The notes under the pieces were generated by a model, which was given only the letters and a program-made list of their open reading frames with translations, made no database searches and was not told the origin of the DNA. From Aquificaceae bacterium (GTDB taxonomy: Bacteria > Aquificota > Aquificia > Aquificales > Aquificaceae): a stretch of 22,401 nt of DNA. The stretch is taken from the NCBI GenBank assembly GCA_015492115.1, contig WGFS01000002.1, positions 1 through 22,401 on the forward strand, written 5' to 3'. Position numbers and translations under genes: made by a program. Positions 1-6,668 of the stretch are shown piece by piece. The stretch's first letter is position 1. Each line of letters starts with the position of its first letter.

Positions 1-1
1 C

Positions 2-1285
2 TCCACGATCGGAAGGGCGGAGAGGGGCGAAGCTGCGGACGTGAATTACATAGAGACCTGGATAATCCTAAAGCCCCAGAGCGAGTGGAAGAGTTTCAAG
101 ACGAGAGAGGAGTTCAACCGGATACTCAGGGATAGGCTCTCCTGGGTCCCCGCCTCCTTGGGGTTCACCCAGCCCATAAAGATGAGGATAGACGAGCTCC
201 TCTCGGGTGTGAGGGCTGACATAGCCATAAAGATATTTGGTCAAGACCCAGAGCTCCTGAATAAGCTGGCGGACAGGGTTAAGGAGATTACGGAGAGCGT
301 TCCAGGAGCGGTGGACGTCCAGAAGGAGATACAGGCGGGAAGGCTTCAGCTGAGGGTCTACCCCAGGTGGGAGACATTGGAGAGGTACGGGATAACTGTT
401 AACGAAGTCCTGAACGTAATCAAATACGCCCTCGGCGGAGCCAAGATGGGAGTCCTCCAGCGGGATACCTTCCTCTTCCCGATAGTGATGACACTGCCCA
501 AGGAGTTCAGGGGGGACGTAAGCAGGCTAAAGAGCATCCCCCTATTTGAAAGGGACGGGAAGATACTCAACTTCGGTGATGTGGCGGATATAAAGGTGGA
601 GCCGGGACTCTTCGTAATAAGAAGGGAGAACAACATGAGATACGCCCTCGTTATGTGCAACGTGGAGGGAAGGGACATGGGGAGCTTTGTGGAGGAGCTA
701 AGAAGCAGGATAGAGAAGGAGGTCAAGCTCCCCAAGGGATACTTCATAACCTACGGAGGGCAGTTTGAGAACCAGCAGAGGGCAATGAAGAGGCTCTCCA
801 TAGTCGTTCCCATATCAATACTCCTCATATTCCTCCTCCTTTACCTCAACTACAGCTCCGTCAGAGACGCCCTCATAATAATGCTCAACGTCCCTTTCGC
901 GACGATAGGGGGAATAGTAGCCCTCTACCTCTCAGGTTTTAACCTCTCGGTTCCATCCTCCATAGGCTTCATAGCGGTCTTCGGCATAGCGACCCTGAAC
1001 GGGGTAGTCCTCGTATCCTACATACGCCAGCTCTTGGAGAACAGAATGGGTATAAAGGAAGCTGTCAGGGAGGCAGCGATGCTCAGGATAAGACCGATAC
1101 TTATTACCGCAACCGCTGCATCTCTCGGACTCGTCCCCATGCTTCTTACAACGGACATAGGCTCGGAGGTTCAGAAGCCCCTCGCCACGGTTGTTGTGGG
1201 AGGGATATTTACATCAACGCTTCTCACTCTCGTGATACTGCCTGCGGTCTACGAGAGCGTGTACAGGAGGTTCAGGAGTGGGTGA
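2..1285 (+). CDS. czcA: Heavy-metal efflux RND pump, CzcA/CusA family (C-terminal part, 5' truncated by window edge)
   Basis: Inner-membrane subunit of a proton-driven tripartite exporter of metal cations. The reading frame is open from base 2, so the ATG-less first codons continue a larger gene (family members are about 1,000-1,050 residues; about 427 remain here). The visible part holds the second periplasmic porter region (about residues 20-250 of the fragment, including an IDELLSGVRADIAIKIFG stretch typical of HME-RND pumps). It is followed by the last transmembrane bundle: hydrophobic helices encoded at roughly 785-850, 860-935, 945-1015, 1085-1140 and 1185-1255. The IGFIAVFGIATLNGVVLVSY segment is characteristic of the CzcA/CusA branch. 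Metal specificity cannot be read from this half. The stop codon overlaps the next gene by 8 bases, implying one operon. Family assignment is confident; the symbol is family-level. Confidence 0.9.
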   Translation, partial: STIGRAERGEAADVNYIETWIILKPQSEWKSFKTREEFNRILRDRLSWVPASLGFTQPIKMRIDELLSGVRADIAIKIFGQDPELLNKLADRVKEITESVPGAVDVQKEIQAGRLQLRVYPRWETLERYGITVNEVLNVIKYALGGAKMGVLQRDTFLFPIVMTLPKEFRGDVSRLKSIPLFERDGKILNFGDVADIKVEPGLFVIRRENNMRYALVMCNVEGRDMGSFVEELRSRIEKEVKLPKGYFITYGGQFENQQRAMKRLSIVVPISILLIFLLLYLNYSSVRDALIIMLNVPFATIGGIVALYLSGFNLSVPSSIGFIAVFGIATLNGVVLVSYIRQLLENRMGIKEAVREAAMLRIRPILITATAASLGLVPMLLTTDIGSEVQKPLATVVVGGIFTSTLLTLVILPAVYESVYRRFRSG

Positions 1286-1916
1286 GCATCCGGAGAAAGA
1301 CAAACGAGAAGAACACGAGGAAGAGTTTGGAGAGCTTATAAAGTTCACCTTTTCAGGCTTTGCGGGGGGTCTCGGACTCGGGTGGTTCCTGGACAGGTTC
1401 GGTTTTCAGCAGAATCCCGTAGGAGAGTGGGCTGTGAGGACCCTTGCGGGTGAAGGGGAGAGCATCCTTGAAGGAGTTTTTGCTTTAAAGAAGCGTCTCT
1501 CGGGCGCCTCCTCTTCCCTTGCCCAGGCTTATGGATGGGGAAAGCTCATCGGGATGACCGTTCCCTGGTGGATAGACCTCTTTAGCAGATTGCTCGGTGT
1601 GAACGTATACGGGTGGGAGGGCTTTTACATCCCCTACTTCTACGCCATGAGCGACCAGCTGGGAGCTAACGTCTCGGGCTTCATCTACCTCTACAGGAAG
1701 GAGAGGAGCCTTTTCAGAGCTCTAAAAAAGTACGTAAGGAGTCCGGTGATGCTCACGAGCCTTCTGGTAGTTCTCATAGTTCCAATAGGTCTGCTCATCG
1801 CAAGACTGCTGGGCTTCTCCCCAACAACGAACCTCTTTACCGCTCTGGAGACTGTAGCTGCCAACCTCTGCTGGCTTCCTCCCTTGGTGGGTATGCTGGT
1901 GGAGAAGAGGAAATGA
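1278..1916 (+). CDS. Unknown membrane protein co-transcribed with CzcA-type pump
   Basis: A 212-residue protein of unknown function. The GTG start lies inside the end of the pump gene (8-base overlap), so it is probably translationally coupled. The N-terminus (residues 1-20) is very acidic/charged, with a short glycine-rich hydrophobic stretch at 23-37. Aromatic-rich, probably membrane-associated segments follow at about 85-108 (with a PWW motif) and 112-127. Two clear membrane helices lie near 155-180 and 184-207, with a basic C-terminal end. It has no cysteine or histidine cluster that would make it an obvious metal chaperone, and it resembles neither a membrane-fusion protein nor an outer-membrane factor. 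It may be an accessory or membrane-anchoring protein for the pump, inferred only from the overlap. I do not recognise the family. Confidence 0.75.
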   Translation: MGEHPEKDKREEHEEEFGELIKFTFSGFAGGLGLGWFLDRFGFQQNPVGEWAVRTLAGEGESILEGVFALKKRLSGASSSLAQAYGWGKLIGMTVPWWIDLFSRLLGVNVYGWEGFYIPYFYAMSDQLGANVSGFIYLYRKERSLFRALKKYVRSPVMLTSLLVVLIVPIGLLIARLLGFSPTTNLFTALETVAANLCWLPPLVGMLVEKRK

Positions 1917-1934
1917 GCTTCTACGCTGTAGATT

Positions 1935-1940
1935 TATAAT
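1935..1940 (+). promoter_or_regulatory. Putative -10 box of the arsR-family gene (possibly leaderless)
   Basis: A perfect TATAAT ends 6 bases before the ATG at 1947. A transcript starting about 7 bases downstream would begin at or next to the start codon, and no Shine-Dalgarno sequence precedes the gene. No convincing -35 element lies 16-18 bases upstream. Confidence 0.5.
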
Positions 1941-1946
1941 TAGTAT

Positions 1947-2300
1947 ATGGATGATAAAAGGGTTTACGAGCTTCAGGCAGAAGTTTACAAGGCTCTGTCT
2001 AACCCGACGAGGCTCATGATCATCGGTTGTTTGGGGGAAAGGGAAAAAACAGTGAGTGAGGTAGTTGAGTGTTTGGGACTAAGCAAATCCAATATATCAC
2101 AGCATCTCAGTTATATGAAGGCAATAGGGCTGGTATGCTCAAGAAAGGAAGGGAGGAAGGTTTATTACTACGTTTCGGACAAGAGACTTCTAAAAGCTAT
2201 AGAGTCCATAAAGCAGGTTCTCTTTGAGAGATTCTTAGTATGTAGCAGAGCTATGTCCCCAGAAGAACTCTCAAAACTTGTGACTAACATAGAGCAGTAG
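1947..2300 (+). CDS. ArsR/SmtB-family winged-helix repressor, probably thiol/persulfide-sensing
   Basis: A 117-residue DNA-binding repressor, usual length for the family. Residues 17-24 (ALSNPTRL) and the recognition helix LGLSKSNISQHL at about 43-54 are diagnostic, followed by a wing ending in VYYYVSD (72-78). Cysteines are C28, C42, C64 and C99. The alpha-3 metal motif ELCVC is absent (the aligned segment is EKTVSEV), and the alpha-5 Asp/His site of SmtB is absent. This argues against classical metal sensing. C28 lies near, and C99 in, the helices that carry the redox cysteines of BigR/SqrR, as I recall those proteins. Context agrees: downstream lie a promoter with inverted repeats and a persulfide dioxygenase gene. 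It probably represses the 2388-4671 operon. The alternative is a sensor for the upstream metal pump. Confidence 0.88.
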   Translation: MDDKRVYELQAEVYKALSNPTRLMIIGCLGEREKTVSEVVECLGLSKSNISQHLSYMKAIGLVCSRKEGRKVYYYVSDKRLLKAIESIKQVLFERFLVCSRAMSPEELSKLVTNIEQ

Positions 2301-2317
2301 AGCACATTCACCTATAC

Positions 2318-2346
2318 TTGACAACCACCGAAACCAGATATATAAC
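2318..2346 (+). promoter_or_regulatory. Near-consensus sigma70 promoter
   Basis: A perfect TTGACA at 2318-2323, a 17-base spacer and TATAAC (5 of 6 to consensus) at 2341-2346. The predicted transcription start is near 2353, about 35 bases before the ATG at 2388. It is the best -35/-10 pair in the window, and its -10 and start region are covered by two inverted repeats. Confidence 0.8.
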
Positions 2347-2357
2347 TATTTATAGTT
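2344..2357 (+). promoter_or_regulatory. Inverted repeat overlapping the -10 box (candidate repressor operator 1)
   Basis: AACTAT and ATAGTT are reverse complements separated by TT. The site starts inside the -10 hexamer and shares its last three bases with the second palindrome. A bound winged-helix dimer here would block RNA polymerase. It is probably recognised by the ArsR-family product encoded at 1947-2300. Confidence 0.55.
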
Positions 2358-2372
2358 CATAAATTTATGAAC
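2355..2372 (+). promoter_or_regulatory. Perfect 18-bp palindrome (candidate repressor operator 2)
   Basis: GTTCATAAATTTATGAAC is identical to its own reverse complement and sits over the predicted start of transcription. Its centre is 13 bases from the centre of the neighbouring inverted repeat. AT-rich dyads of this size over -10/+1 are typical ArsR-family operators. Confidence 0.65.
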
Positions 2373-2387
2373 AATTGGAGGGTTTTG

Positions 2388-2714
2388 ATGGGAAAGGTAG
2401 TTCATATAGAAGTTGTTTCTAAGACGCCTCCTGGAGGGAGATGTGAGTTCTACGATAGAACATTCTTCTATCTTGTAAAAACGAGCAAAAATCTCTATTA
2501 CACGTTGATTCCAGAGAACCTGTACTCTGGAAACGTTAAAGGTCCCGCGGTTCTAATAAACGGGAGAGAAGTCGTTCCAGAAGATGGAGTTCTTTTAACT
2601 GGAGATGAGCTTTTCAAAGCTTTAAAAGAATCTGGAGTGGACTTCAAAGAAGATGAAGAAAAGGTGAGAAACAGGCTTGAGCAAGAATACAAAAAGTTTG
2701 TAGGAGGTGTGTAA
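2388..2714 (+). CDS. Small protein of unknown function, possible thioredoxin-like fold
   Basis: A 108-residue soluble protein. The ATG at 2388 is chosen over one at 2367 because GGAGGG (2377-2382) lies 5 bases before it, and because 2367 falls inside the operator palindrome. The C-terminal half has a strand-Pro-strand-helix pattern, GPAVLINGREV then ELFKALKE, resembling the cis-proline part of thioredoxin/glutaredoxin-like proteins. The N-terminal strand (HIEVV) is followed by a loop with the only cysteine, C19, near where such folds keep CxxC. There is no CxxC, so a dithiol oxidoreductase is unlikely; a single-cysteine sulfur acceptor is possible. Its stop overlaps the dioxygenase ATG (2714). 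The stretch is AT-rich: 21 G/C in 60 bases at 2461-2520. The fold is a suggestion only. Confidence 0.75.
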   Translation: MGKVVHIEVVSKTPPGGRCEFYDRTFFYLVKTSKNLYYTLIPENLYSGNVKGPAVLINGREVVPEDGVLLTGDELFKALKESGVDFKEDEEKVRNRLEQEYKKFVGGV

Positions 2715-3445
2715 TGTTCTTTAGGCAGTTTATCCATGAGAACGGCTGTGTATCTTATATGTTCGGGTGCGGTTCTAAAGGAAAAGCTGTTGTGGTTGAT
2801 CCTAACAGAGAAGTAGAGCTATACATAAAGGAGGCTGAAAGGCAGAAAGTTGATATAGTTTACGTCATAGACACTCATACTCATGCAGATCACATCTCAG
2901 GGGCAAAGCTTCTTGCAGAGAAGTTGGGGATTGAACCTTCATATCACAGGAATGCTATACTCAACTTTTCCTTCAGGGAGTTGGAGGATGGAGAGATTCT
3001 TGAGGCAGGCAACACTATTCTAAGGGTTCTCCACACACCCGGACACACTCCAGACAGTATATCTATCGTGGTCACGGACAGGAGGAGGGGTGATGAGATA
3101 TGGTTTGTTCTCACGGGCGATACTCTTTTCATAGGCGATGTGGGAAGACCGGACTTGGGCTACGAAGACCCGAAGGAGGGAGCGAGACAGATATTCAGGA
3201 GCATACACGACAAACTTTTGACCCTACCGGACTATGTGGAGATATTCCCTGCCCACATAGCAGGGTCTGTGTGTGGTAAGGCTATGAGCGGTAAACCTTC
3301 CTCCACCATTGGTTTTGAGAAAAAGTTTAACCTCATGCTCCAGATAAGTGACGAGGAGAAGTTCGTCAATAAGCTGACCGAGAACATACCACCCAAACCC
3401 AAGGAGATTGAAAAGATTTTAAGACAGAACAGAGGACTACAATGA
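2714..3445 (+). CDS. Persulfide dioxygenase (ETHE1/CstB-type metallo-beta-lactamase fold)
   Basis: A 243-residue cytoplasmic enzyme expected to oxidise glutathione- or other low-molecular-weight persulfide to sulfite with O2 at a mononuclear iron. The fold motifs are in order: THTHADH at 54-60, HTPGHT at 107-112, TGDTLFIGDVGRPDLG at 134-149 and FPAH at 178-181. By analogy with ETHE1, H55, H111 and D136 would be the iron ligands. The GRPDLG and SVCGKAMSGKPSSTIG segments look more like the dioxygenase domain of staphylococcal CstB than like glyoxalase II, but there is no fused rhodanese domain. It overlaps the preceding gene by one base and the following MFS gene by four (ATGA). Persulfide as substrate is inferred from motifs and context. 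Confidence 0.88.
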   Translation: MFFRQFIHENGCVSYMFGCGSKGKAVVVDPNREVELYIKEAERQKVDIVYVIDTHTHADHISGAKLLAEKLGIEPSYHRNAILNFSFRELEDGEILEAGNTILRVLHTPGHTPDSISIVVTDRRRGDEIWFVLTGDTLFIGDVGRPDLGYEDPKEGARQIFRSIHDKLLTLPDYVEIFPAHIAGSVCGKAMSGKPSSTIGFEKKFNLMLQISDEEKFVNKLTENIPPKPKEIEKILRQNRGLQ

Positions 3446-4671
3446 ACATACAACTCGGCGTAAGGGAAAACTTCTATCCCTTCATGGTCATAACACTTAT
3501 AACTGCCTTTATAGGCGGTATGGTGGGGATAGAGAGAACTATAATCCCTATCCTCGCTCAGGAGAAGTATGGGGTAACCAGCACCACCGCTACAATCTCT
3601 TTCATACTCAGCTTTGGGCTCACCAAGGGAGTCTTTAACTTCATCGCAGGAATTCTTAACGACCGCTTCGGCAGGAAGAAAATAGAAGTCCTTGGCTGGC
3701 TCTTCGGGTTGCCTGTTCCCATCATACTTATTTACGCATCGTCTTGGAAATGGGTCGTATTTGCCAACTTTATATTGGGAATAAATCAGGCTTTAGCATG
3801 GTCAACAGCAGTTACCTACACCCTTGACATAGTAAGGCAAGACCAGAGAGGACTCGCCTCTGGAGTGAATGAGTTTGCAGGATACTTAGGTGTGGGGTTT
3901 CTTACCTTTATAACCAGCTACATAGGAGCGGTTTATGGAGTTCATCCATACCCTATGTTGGTGGGGATATTTATAGCTGTGGCGGGAATGCTTCTATCCA
4001 TAACCCTACCAGAGTCTCACCATCATGTTAAGAGGGAAGCTTTCCAAATCCAAAACCATCAGAAAGAAGCTTCTTTCTTTAGGGTTTTCACCCTCGCCAG
4101 CTTTAGAGACAGGAATCTACTTGCTTGTTCCCAGGGCGGGTTTGTGGCAAATTTCACCGACGGCATGGCTTGGGGACTCCTGCCTCTTTTTTTGCACTTC
4201 AAGGGCCTGAGCCTTTCCCAGATAGGCTGGGTCGCCACCTTCTATCCTATGGTATGGGCATTCTCCCAGCTCGCCACAGGATTGATGAGCGACAAACTCG
4301 GCAGGAAACCCGTAATAGTGAAGGGGTTTCTAATTCAAGGGGTCGGGATAATCGGAATTGCACTCTCTGGCTCTTTCTTCCTTTGGATGCTCTTTGCCTT
4401 TGTTTTCGGACTCGGCAAAGGTATGGTCTATCCCACACTGATAGCAGCGGTCTCCGACAACTCCCCACCTCTCATGAGAGGCTCTATCCTCGGAGTTTAT
4501 CGTCTATGGAGGGACTGGGGATACGCCTTCGGTGCGCTCTTTTCAGGCATTGTAGCGGATATGGTCAGCCTCCAGTGGGGTGTGGGAGCGACGGGATTGA
4601 TAGCTTTCGTTTCAGCGGTTGTCTTTTTGGTTGCCTATAGAGACACCGTGAGAAGCGGAGCTAATTATTAA
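3442..4671 (+). CDS. MFS transporter, probable exporter of a sulfur compound
   Basis: A 409-residue major facilitator with about 12 predicted membrane helices. The loop 2-3 signature appears as GILNDRFGRKK near residues 69-79, with its second-half counterpart GLMSDKLGRKP near 280-290, showing the two six-helix halves. The central loop (about 190-215) is His/Lys/Gln rich. It starts within the dioxygenase stop (ATGA), so it belongs to the same regulated operon. The product of persulfide oxidation is sulfite, so sulfite, thiosulfate or a related anion is a plausible substrate, but nothing in the sequence fixes it. The closest subfamily could not be named. Confidence 0.85.
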   Translation: MNIQLGVRENFYPFMVITLITAFIGGMVGIERTIIPILAQEKYGVTSTTATISFILSFGLTKGVFNFIAGILNDRFGRKKIEVLGWLFGLPVPIILIYASSWKWVVFANFILGINQALAWSTAVTYTLDIVRQDQRGLASGVNEFAGYLGVGFLTFITSYIGAVYGVHPYPMLVGIFIAVAGMLLSITLPESHHHVKREAFQIQNHQKEASFFRVFTLASFRDRNLLACSQGGFVANFTDGMAWGLLPLFLHFKGLSLSQIGWVATFYPMVWAFSQLATGLMSDKLGRKPVIVKGFLIQGVGIIGIALSGSFFLWMLFAFVFGLGKGMVYPTLIAAVSDNSPPLMRGSILGVYRLWRDWGYAFGALFSGIVADMVSLQWGVGATGLIAFVSAVVFLVAYRDTVRSGANY

Positions 4672-4731
4672 TCGTCCCTCTCTGGTAGGTATATTATTGA
4701 AGGAGGCACCCGGACAGGTCGTATTGAAGGG

Positions 4732-4755
4732 TATAATAGAGCTTAAAGGAGGTGG
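4732..4755 (+). promoter_or_regulatory. -10 box and Shine-Dalgarno of the GYD-domain gene
   Basis: TATAAT at 4732-4737 and AAAGGAGGTGG at 4745-4755 precede the ATG at 4761. A weak -35 (CGGACA, 4711-4716) is only 15 bases away. The strong Shine-Dalgarno decides for ATG 4761 over the in-frame GTG at 4752, which lies inside it. Confidence 0.6.
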
Positions 4756-4760
4756 AGGTC

Positions 4761-5060
4761 ATGCCTACATTTGTAATGCTCACAACCCTCACAGATGAAG
4801 GAGCAAAAACCTTAAAGAACAAGCCAGCCAGAATTAGAGAAGTTGATAGAGAAGTCACGGACAAGTTTGGTGTGAAGATAATAGCCCAGTATGCGGTCAT
4901 GGGTCCCTACGACTTCGTGAACATACTTGAGGCACCGGACAACGACACTGTGGTAAAGATGGCGATAGAACTGAACTCAAGGGGAACCATAAGGACACTC
5001 ACCATGCCTGCAATAGAGATAGACAGGCTCATAAAGGATCTGGAGGAGCTTTCCAAATAG
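4761..5060 (+). CDS. GYD-domain protein
   Basis: A 99-residue protein matching the GYD family (small ferredoxin-like alpha/beta proteins of unknown function). The MPTFVMLTTLTDEGAKTLK start is typical, as is the central segment where the family's Gly-Tyr-Asp appears as GPYDFVNILEAPD. It also has a TLTMPAIE strand before the final helix. It has its own promoter-like box and a strong ribosome-binding site. ispG follows after 25 bases and may share its transcript. No catalytic residues can be assigned. The family name is confident; the role is unknown. Confidence 0.85.
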   Translation: MPTFVMLTTLTDEGAKTLKNKPARIREVDREVTDKFGVKIIAQYAVMGPYDFVNILEAPDNDTVVKMAIELNSRGTIRTLTMPAIEIDRLIKDLEELSK

Positions 5061-5085
5061 GAACTTAGACCTTATCTTATCCTCT

Positions 5086-6141
5086 ATGGTTGAGAGGAGA
5101 AAAACCCGCCAGATAAGTGTAGGCAACGTTAAGATAGGCGGAGATGCTCCTGTCGTCGTCCAGTCCATGGCCTCCACAAAGACCCACGAGGTTGAGGAGA
5201 CCCTTGAGCAGATAGAGAGACTATACAGAGCTGGATGTGAGATAGTGAGGGTCGCAGTTCCCCATCAGGAGGACGTGGAAGCCTTAGAGGAGATAGTTAG
5301 CAAGAGCCCCGTGCCCATAATAGCGGACATACACTTCGCCCCCTCTTACGCCTTCCTCTCCATGGAAAAGGGGGTTCACGGAATAAGGATAAACCCCGGG
5401 AACATAGGTAAGGAGGAGATAGTAAGGGATATAGTTGAGGAGGCAAAGTTAAAAGGGGTAGCCATACGCATTGGTGTGAATTCGGGCTCTCTTGAAAAAG
5501 ATCTCCTTGAGAAGTACGGTTACCCGTCCGCGGAGGCCCTTGCAGAGAGTGCCCTCAGGTGGTCTGAGAAGTTTGAGAGGTGGGGCTTCACCAACTACAA
5601 GGTATCCATAAAGGGTTCAGACGTCCTTGAGAACGTAAAGGCTAATATGCTCTTTGCTGAGAGAACGGATGTGCCTCTTCACATAGGAATAACCGAGGCT
5701 GGTATGGGAACGAAGGGGATAATAAAGTCCTCGGTTGGAATAGGGATACTCCTCCACATGGGGATCGGGGACACGGTCAGGGTATCTCTAACCGACGACC
5801 CGGTGGTTGAGGTTGAGACAGCCTACGAGATACTGAAGTCTCTCGGACTTAGAAGAAAGGGTGTTGAGATAGTCGCCTGTCCGACCTGCGGAAGGATAGA
5901 GGTTGACCTCCCCAGGGTGGTAAGGGAGGTTGAGAGGAAACTAAACTCCATAGATAAGCCCCTGAAGGTCGCCATAATGGGCTGTGTGGTGAACGCGATA
6001 GGTGAGGCGAGGGAGGCGGACATAGGGCTCGCCTGCGGAAGGGGTTTCGCCTGGGTGTTCAAGAACGGAAAGCCGATAAAGAAGGTAGGTGAAGAGGAGA
6101 TGGCGGAAGAACTCCTGCGGGAAATAGAGAAGATGGGTTAA
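5086..6141 (+). CDS. ispG: 4-hydroxy-3-methylbut-2-enyl diphosphate synthase (GcpE/IspG)
   Basis: Converts methylerythritol cyclodiphosphate to HMBPP, the penultimate step of the MEP isoprenoid pathway, using a [4Fe-4S] cluster and a ferredoxin or flavodoxin donor. The 351-residue length fits the short bacterial form. The N-terminal TIM-barrel part carries SVGNVKIGGDAPVVVQSM, GIRINPGN and KVSIKGSD. The C-terminal cluster domain holds the three conserved cysteines in ACPTCGR (CxxC) and IMGCVVNAIGE. The active-site segment GEAREADIGLACGRG also carries a fourth cysteine. No Shine-Dalgarno is evident before ATG 5086, so this start is chosen from the family N-terminus. It shows that the organism makes isoprenoids by the MEP route. 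Confidence 0.97.
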   Translation: MVERRKTRQISVGNVKIGGDAPVVVQSMASTKTHEVEETLEQIERLYRAGCEIVRVAVPHQEDVEALEEIVSKSPVPIIADIHFAPSYAFLSMEKGVHGIRINPGNIGKEEIVRDIVEEAKLKGVAIRIGVNSGSLEKDLLEKYGYPSAEALAESALRWSEKFERWGFTNYKVSIKGSDVLENVKANMLFAERTDVPLHIGITEAGMGTKGIIKSSVGIGILLHMGIGDTVRVSLTDDPVVEVETAYEILKSLGLRRKGVEIVACPTCGRIEVDLPRVVREVERKLNSIDKPLKVAIMGCVVNAIGEAREADIGLACGRGFAWVFKNGKPIKKVGEEEMAEELLREIEKMG

Positions 6142-6161
6142 ATTAAGGTGAGGGGTCAGGT

Positions 6162-6650
6162 ATGGCGGACGAGGAAAAGAAGGAAGAGGAACAGGAACTC
6201 TCTCAGGAGGAACTCGCCAAGCAGTGGGAGGAAGCCTTAGCCCAGCAACAGCCTCAGGAAGGTGAAGCTCAGGAGACTCAGGAGGAAACTCAAGAAGAAG
6301 CCCAACCCGCAGAGGCACCTCCCCAGGAGCAGACAGCAGAGAAGAAGGTAACAGAGAAGGACATAACCAAGCTCCTTGACAGGCTCATGGACATACCCCT
6401 CAACGTTGAGGTAGTGGTGGGGGAAACTGTCATACAGATAAGGGAGCTCATAAACCTCGGTCCCGGCTCGGTTCTGGAGCTGGATAGAGAAACTACAGAA
6501 CCAGTTGATATAAAGGTGAACGGAAAGCTCATAGCCAAGGGAGAGCTCGTCGTGGTTGGAGAAAAGTTCGGGGTCAGGATAACGGAGATATACAGCGAGG
6601 AGAGGAAGAGCGTATTTAGGGACACCCTTCAGGAGAGCCTCAGAAAGTAG
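6162..6650 (+). CDS. fliN: Flagellar motor switch protein FliN
   Basis: A 162-residue cytoplasmic C-ring component. The conserved SpoA/FliN domain covers about residues 70-152: LDRLMDIPLNVEVVVG, RELINLGPGSVLELD, then GELVVVGEKFGVRITEI, which is characteristic. The first about 65 residues are a low-complexity Glu/Gln-rich acidic tail, a common but variable feature of FliN. GAGGGG-type sequence precedes ATG 6162. No other flagellar gene is in the window; FliN sits between ispG and argS, so flagellar genes are scattered in this genome. A type III secretion homologue is possible in principle, but nothing nearby suggests it. The gene implies motility. Confidence 0.93.
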   Translation: MADEEKKEEEQELSQEELAKQWEEALAQQQPQEGEAQETQEETQEEAQPAEAPPQEQTAEKKVTEKDITKLLDRLMDIPLNVEVVVGETVIQIRELINLGPGSVLELDRETTEPVDIKVNGKLIAKGELVVVGEKFGVRITEIYSEERKSVFRDTLQESLRK

Positions 6651-6651
6651 T

Positions 6652-6657
6652 TATAAT
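6652..6657 (+). promoter_or_regulatory. Putative -10 box of argS
   Basis: TATAAT begins two bases after the fliN stop and ends 11 bases before the argS ATG. No Shine-Dalgarno lies between, so a transcript from here would have a leader of only a few bases. No clear -35. Confidence 0.45.
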
Positions 6658-6668
6658 ACATAGACCTT

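Noticed and set aside
1921..1931. Small hairpin CTAC-GCT-GTAG before the arsR-family gene, considered as a terminator
   Set aside because: Only a 4-bp stem and no U-run; too weak to call.
2367..2387. Upstream in-frame ATG for the small gene at 2388
   Set aside because: It lies inside the 18-bp palindrome with no Shine-Dalgarno, whereas ATG 2388 has GGAGGG at ideal distance.
4125..4640. 171-codon plus-strand frame inside the MFS gene
   Set aside because: Out of frame with clear transporter helices and a second signature loop; the translation is Arg/Ser/Cys-rich with no domain pattern.
1..4671. A metal-resistance operon joining the CzcA-type pump, ArsR-family regulator and downstream genes
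   Set aside because: The regulator has its own -10 box and lacks classical metal ligands, and the operators lie downstream of it before a sulfur operon. Joint metal control cannot be excluded but is less supported.
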